Below the pieces are notes generated by a model, which worked only from the letters and a program-made list of their open reading frames with translations, was not told the origin of the DNA and ran no database searches. The position numbers and the translations under genes are program-made. From an uncultured Prevotellaceae bacterium (GTDB lineage: Bacteria > Bacteroidota > Bacteroidia > Bacteroidales > Bacteroidaceae), in NCBI GenBank assembly GCA_946617675.1, contig CAMOKH010000107.1, forward strand, positions 1 to 40,896: DNA of 40,896 bases. Direction: 5' to 3'. This document shows positions 37,749 to 40,896 of the stretch, in pieces; within the stretch, counting starts at the first letter, position 1, and the number at the start of each line of letters is the position of its first letter.

Positions 37749-39656
37749 ATGAGCAGGCATATAGACAAAGAGGCTCTGGTGGCAGCCGTAATGTCATCAA
37801 CAGAACTTGACAACGAACAGAAGTCACAACTCATCCGTCTGATTCGTGAGCAGAAAAAATACGGCTTGGTATGGGAGGACTCCACAGAGGACGCCTGGGA
37901 GAAGATGAAGACGAGCATCCCCGTATTAAAAGAGGACGAGACCAAGCGAATTATAGCCCCCCCTTCTGCCCCCGAGGGGGCTACAATAGTCCAGTCGCCC
38001 TGTCCCAACCACGCTATTATCGAGGCAGACAACCTGCATGCCTTGATAGCACTCACCTATACCCATGCAGGGATGATTGATGTGATTTACATTGACCCAC
38101 CTTATAATACGGGTAATAAAGACTTCGTCTATAACGACTCGTTCATTGGCGAGGACGATGCTTATCGGCACAGCAAGTGGTTGTCGTTCATGGAGAAACG
38201 GCTTCAGATTGCTAAGACGTTATTATCGGAGAAGGGCGTTATCTTTATTTCTGTTGACGATAACGAACTGGCACAGCTAAGATTATTATTAGACGAAATA
38301 TTTAATGGCAAGTCGCTTGACAGAGGAACGTTGATATGGGAAAACAGAGGAAGTACAAAAGGATTCACTAAAATAGTAAAGAACCATGAGTACATCCTTG
38401 CATATTCAAATAATCCAGATGCAATAAAAAGCCTTTACAACAAGAACTTCCCCGCAGAAGGAGACTTAATTGAAGAGAGACTCCAAATAAAACGTAGTCC
38501 CAAGAATCCGATATGCCAAATAAAATTCCCCAAAGGGTTACCTATCAGAGACATTGAAGATATAAGATTCGAAGGATACGTAGGTAATGGTACAAACAGA
38601 ATCGACATTATCTCTGGAGATATGATATTTCAGGGCGGTGTACTACAAAACGATATAGTACTTGAAGCGTCTTTCCCCTATCGAAATCAAACTGAAAAGT
38701 TTTTTGAAGCATTAAAAACAGGCGAACCTGTTTATGACACAAAGGGGCAACAATGGTTGGAGGTTTATTTCTCCAAAACAGGTGTTCCTCATTATTCGAA
38801 GCAACGTGGTTTTACAATACTAAGTTCTTTGCTGGACGATGTACCAAATAGCGGATTCTCCGATTTAAAGGCACTAAAGTTAGAAAACAAATTCAGCAAT
38901 CCAAAGCCTGTCGCGCTATTATATAAACTGTTGTCCTATTTCTCCACTGACAACTATACTATCCTCGACTTCTTCGCCGGCTCTGGCACCACGCTCCACG
39001 CCACGATGCAACTGAATGCCGAAGACAGAGGCCATCGCCAATGCATTCTTGTGACGAACAACGAGAACAACATTTGCGAGGAAGTGACCTACGAGCGCAA
39101 CAAGCGCGTGATAGAGGGCTACACCACGCCGAAAGGCGAGCAAGTGGCAGGCCTGAACCATAACAACCTGCGCTACTACAAGCTGGACTTCAACCCACGC
39201 AAGCAGAGCCATCAAGACAATCGTGAGTTGTTCTACGGTCTGAAGGACCTGCTCTGCATCAAGGAGAACATCTATCAGGAGCAGCAGCAGTTTGGCTCCC
39301 TGTCGTTAGTTGGCAAAGAGCAGATGCTCCGCTACTTTGCAGAGAACGGGCGTGAGATGCTGATGGTGTACGATACGAAGGTCATCCCCTTCATCGTCAA
39401 TGAGATAGCACAGAGAGGCGAGCAGGAGCAACCCCTGAAAATCTACATCTTCGCCGATGGAGCCTATCCCTATACCGATGATTTTGCAAGTGTCGTGGAT
39501 AAAGTGTCGCTTGTCCCTATGCCCTACGCCTACTATCGAGGCATCAAGGACTCGCTGCCAGAAGAGACAACAACAAAGGTTGACGATACGGAACTGACGG
39601 ATGAGGAACAGCAGACAATGATGGAAGAAGCCATCGCGTTTGAATCAAAAGAATAA
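37749..39656 (+). CDS. mod: adenine-specific DNA methyltransferase, type III Mod-like
   Basis: A 635-residue beta-class N6-adenine methyltransferase: the catalytic motif DPPY (116-119, in VIYIDPPYNTGNKDF) comes before the SAM motif DFFAGSGTT (407-415). The segment between (about 180-390) is the target-recognition region and is clearly richer in A and T than both flanks, suggesting exchange by recombination. The open frame extends to a TTG at 37671; I prefer the ATG at 37749 (MSRHIDKEAL) after a purine run. Codons for IIAPPSAPEGATIV, just before the EADNLHAL segment, come from the C-rich repeat. The res-like gene follows about 400 bases later. Confidence 0.9.
   Translation: MSRHIDKEALVAAVMSSTELDNEQKSQLIRLIREQKKYGLVWEDSTEDAWEKMKTSIPVLKEDETKRIIAPPSAPEGATIVQSPCPNHAIIEADNLHALIALTYTHAGMIDVIYIDPPYNTGNKDFVYNDSFIGEDDAYRHSKWLSFMEKRLQIAKTLLSEKGVIFISVDDNELAQLRLLLDEIFNGKSLDRGTLIWENRGSTKGFTKIVKNHEYILAYSNNPDAIKSLYNKNFPAEGDLIEERLQIKRSPKNPICQIKFPKGLPIRDIEDIRFEGYVGNGTNRIDIISGDMIFQGGVLQNDIVLEASFPYRNQTEKFFEALKTGEPVYDTKGQQWLEVYFSKTGVPHYSKQRGFTILSSLLDDVPNSGFSDLKALKLENKFSNPKPVALLYKLLSYFSTDNYTILDFFAGSGTTLHATMQLNAEDRGHRQCILVTNNENNICEEVTYERNKRVIEGYTTPKGEQVAGLNHNNLRYYKLDFNPRKQSHQDNRELFYGLKDLLCIKENIYQEQQQFGSLSLVGKEQMLRYFAENGREMLMVYDTKVIPFIVNEIAQRGEQEQPLKIYIFADGAYPYTDDFASVVDKVSLVPMPYAYYRGIKDSLPEETTTKVDDTELTDEEQQTMMEEAIAFESKE
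37951..37988 (+). repeat. C-rich repeat element, copy 2, within mod
   Basis: 37955-37985 matches the lon 3'-end copy at 29 of 31 positions in the opposite orientation relative to the gene. It is in frame and adds about a dozen Pro/Ala-rich residues to a linker ahead of the methyltransferase core. Confidence 0.85.
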
Positions 39657-39684
39657 AATGATTATCCGCATGTATCCGACAGAC

Positions 39685-39845
39685 GGCCTGAAAGGCCAAC
39701 ATTCCCTCCAGCCCAGGGCAACGCCCTGGGTCAGATGGAGGCAACGTTCGCCCTGAAAGGACAAAAGCATTGCTCCCCAAATAACGCTTTTGCCCTTACA
39801 GGGCGTGGGCTATACCGTCTATTACCCAGGGCGGTGCCCTGGGCT
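39685..39845. repeat. composite inverted-repeat element between mod and res
   Basis: Two half-elements in opposite orientation: left 39710-39771, right 39783-39845. Each has a CCCAGGGC-3-GCCCTGGG hairpin (39712-39730 and 39825-39843), a 17-18 base spacer, then CGCCCTGAAAGGACAAAAGC or CGCCCTGTAAGGGCAAAAGC. The outer 22-mers match at 21 of 22 positions, the inner 23-mers at 20 of 23. A further hairpin GGCCT-GAA-AGGCC stands at 39685-39697. No coding sequence was seen in it. Confidence 0.85.
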
Positions 39846-39851
39846 AGCTGC

Positions 39852-39977
39852 TCATTGTCCCTTTGGGGCGCCTTCCTCTTGCAATTTCTGCTGGCGGGCC
39901 TTTGCACGGCGAAACATGTCCAGGACTTCCTCATGAGTCGGACGTTCAAAAGTAGACTTGTTTGCTTCCATCATCAT
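39852..39977 (-). CDS. candidate small protein, 41 residues, antisense between mod and res
   Basis: Minus-strand ORF with three consecutive ATG codons (39977, 39974, 39971), then EANKSTFERPTHEEVLDM and a basic helix FRRAKARQQKLQEEG, ending GAPKGQ before TGA at 39852. The composition (charged, helix-forming, with an N-cap-like PTHEEV) looks protein-like and the ORF stops just outside the composite repeat. No promoter match was found upstream. I do not recognise a function. It could be chance. Confidence 0.4.
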   Translation of the reverse strand: MMMEANKSTFERPTHEEVLDMFRRAKARQQKLQEEGAPKGQ

Positions 39978-40006
39978 TCTGCATTTATTGATTCCGCTTG
40001 CATAAT

Positions 40007-40047
40007 TAACACTTTATCCTGAATAAACAAAGAAAACAAAAGAAAAA
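40007..40047 (+). repeat. 41-bp direct repeat, copy 2, in the res leader
   Basis: One base different from 34687-34727, same orientation, 5,320 bases apart. The A-rich half ends 7 bases before the res ATG and probably acts as its ribosome-loading leader. Confidence 0.85.
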
Positions 40048-40054
40048 TATAGAT

Positions 40055-40896
40055 ATGATTGAACTGAAAGACTATCAGAAATCGGCCGTCAGGCAACTGA
40101 AGGAGCGCATCGTGGATATGCTCAGCTGGGACGGGATGCGACAGAAGCTGGTGCTGAAGGCTCCGACAGGTAGCGGCAAGACGGTGATGACCTCTGCCCT
40201 GCTCGACGAGCTGAAGCGCGACCTGGAGATGAAGTTCATGGATTGCGCCTACATCTGGATAGCACCTAACAAACTGCACATACAGAGTTATATGTCCTTC
40301 AGGAACTTCTTCAGCGAGACCCGTTCGCTGCGCCCCGTGATGTTCGACGAGGCTGACCCAGCCGAGGGCTTACGGCCAGGCCAGGTGCTCTTCCTGAACT
40401 GGGAGAGCATCAACAAGGAGAATGCCGTGCTGATACGCGACAACGAGCAGAACCGCAACCTCTACCAGTTGACGCGACGCACCCAGCAGAAGGGCCTGCC
40501 CATCATCGTGGTGATAGACGAGGAGCACATGTTCGGCGGCAAGAACGCCAAGAAGAGTGAACTGGTGCTGCAGAACATCATGCCCAAGATAGAACTGCGC
40601 GTCTCGGCCACTCCCATCACAGGCGGCTGTCCGCTGATAGAGGTGCCTCGCCATAAGGTGATAGCCGAGGAGATGATCAAGAAAGGTATTGAACTGAATC
40701 CACAACTGAAGGGCTCGAATGAACTGAAGATGGACGACCAGTTGCTGGAACAGGCCTTGGAGCGGAGGAATAACCTGGCCAGAGCCTACAGGCAGTATGA
40801 CATCAACCCGCTGCTGCTGATACAGTTGCCCAATGACACGAAAGACACCCTCGACACAGAGGAGAAGACGCTGGTGAAGGAGATTGAGCAATATCT
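40055..40896 (+). CDS. type III restriction enzyme Res-like helicase/nuclease subunit, 5' part
   Basis: 280 codons are visible and the frame is open at the window end. It starts MIELKDYQKSAVRQLKE, a typical opening of SF2 helicase restriction subunits. APTGSGKTVMTSALL is Walker A (motif I), VVIDEEHMFGG is motif II (DEEH), and RVSATPITGG is motif III. The nuclease domain would lie beyond the edge. With the upstream Mod-like methyltransferase it forms a type III-like restriction-modification pair, with about 400 bases of repeat and the small antisense ORF in between. The A-rich 41-bp repeat precedes the ATG. Confidence 0.85.
   Translation, partial: MIELKDYQKSAVRQLKERIVDMLSWDGMRQKLVLKAPTGSGKTVMTSALLDELKRDLEMKFMDCAYIWIAPNKLHIQSYMSFRNFFSETRSLRPVMFDEADPAEGLRPGQVLFLNWESINKENAVLIRDNEQNRNLYQLTRRTQQKGLPIIVVIDEEHMFGGKNAKKSELVLQNIMPKIELRVSATPITGGCPLIEVPRHKVIAEEMIKKGIELNPQLKGSNELKMDDQLLEQALERRNNLARAYRQYDINPLLLIQLPNDTKDTLDTEEKTLVKEIEQY

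Overview
The window is a chromosomal stretch from a Bacteroidota bacterium, most likely a Prevotella-like member of the Bacteroidales. Three things point there. Upstream regions carry the Bacteroidetes promoter pattern (TTTG, 19-20 bases, TAnnTTTG) and no regular Shine-Dalgarno sites. Several families are typical of the phylum (DUF4924, a DUF6078-like protein, propeller sensor kinases, a TonB-dependent receptor). Finally, the GC-rich coding sequence is set in AT-rich spacers full of short repeats. No rRNA, tRNA, CRISPR array or insertion-sequence transposase was seen.

Left part (1-12.8 kb, all minus strand). The 5' end of a pyruvate:ferredoxin oxidoreductase gene is cut by the window edge, and a lone AAA ATPase follows. 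Next comes a tightly coupled five-gene cassette: a response regulator with a SpoIIE/PP2C phosphatase output, a membrane-anchored coiled-coil/beta-propeller protein, a large propeller sensor kinase whose phospho-accepting His is Asp, a soluble histidine kinase that keeps its His, and a TonB-dependent receptor with a TPR-like N terminus. Upstream of it lies a K+-dependent membrane pyrophosphatase. The cassette is the best candidate for an undescribed system. It looks like a split sensor kinase feeding a Ser/Thr phosphatase, co-expressed with an outer-membrane receptor.

Middle part (12.9-33.9 kb) is housekeeping. On the minus strand are a ClC channel, a BaiN-like flavoprotein, TsaC/Sua5, release factor 3, RfbD, a DUF4924 protein, a LysE-family exporter, a nitrilase-family amidase and a TrmN6-like methyltransferase. 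On the plus strand are Lon, Tgt, an LptF/LptG-type permease, a DEAD-box helicase, an exported glutathione peroxidase-nitroreductase fusion, a ZIP transporter, free Met-R-sulfoxide reductase and Tex. MenA is convergent with Tex. It shares an overlapping, mirror-image promoter region with a divergent HD-domain gene.

Right part (34-40.9 kb) is the accessory end. It holds an iron-sulfur aldo/keto reductase broken by one amber codon, an ECF S-like membrane protein, a DUF6078-like protein whose last codons lie in a palindromic repeat, a strongly promoted and highly structured noncoding region of about 330 bases, and a type III-like restriction-modification locus (mod, then a res gene cut by the window end). 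A large composite inverted repeat, a small antisense ORF and a copy of a 41-bp direct repeat lie between mod and res. A C-rich repeat of about 31 bp sits in frame inside both lon and mod.
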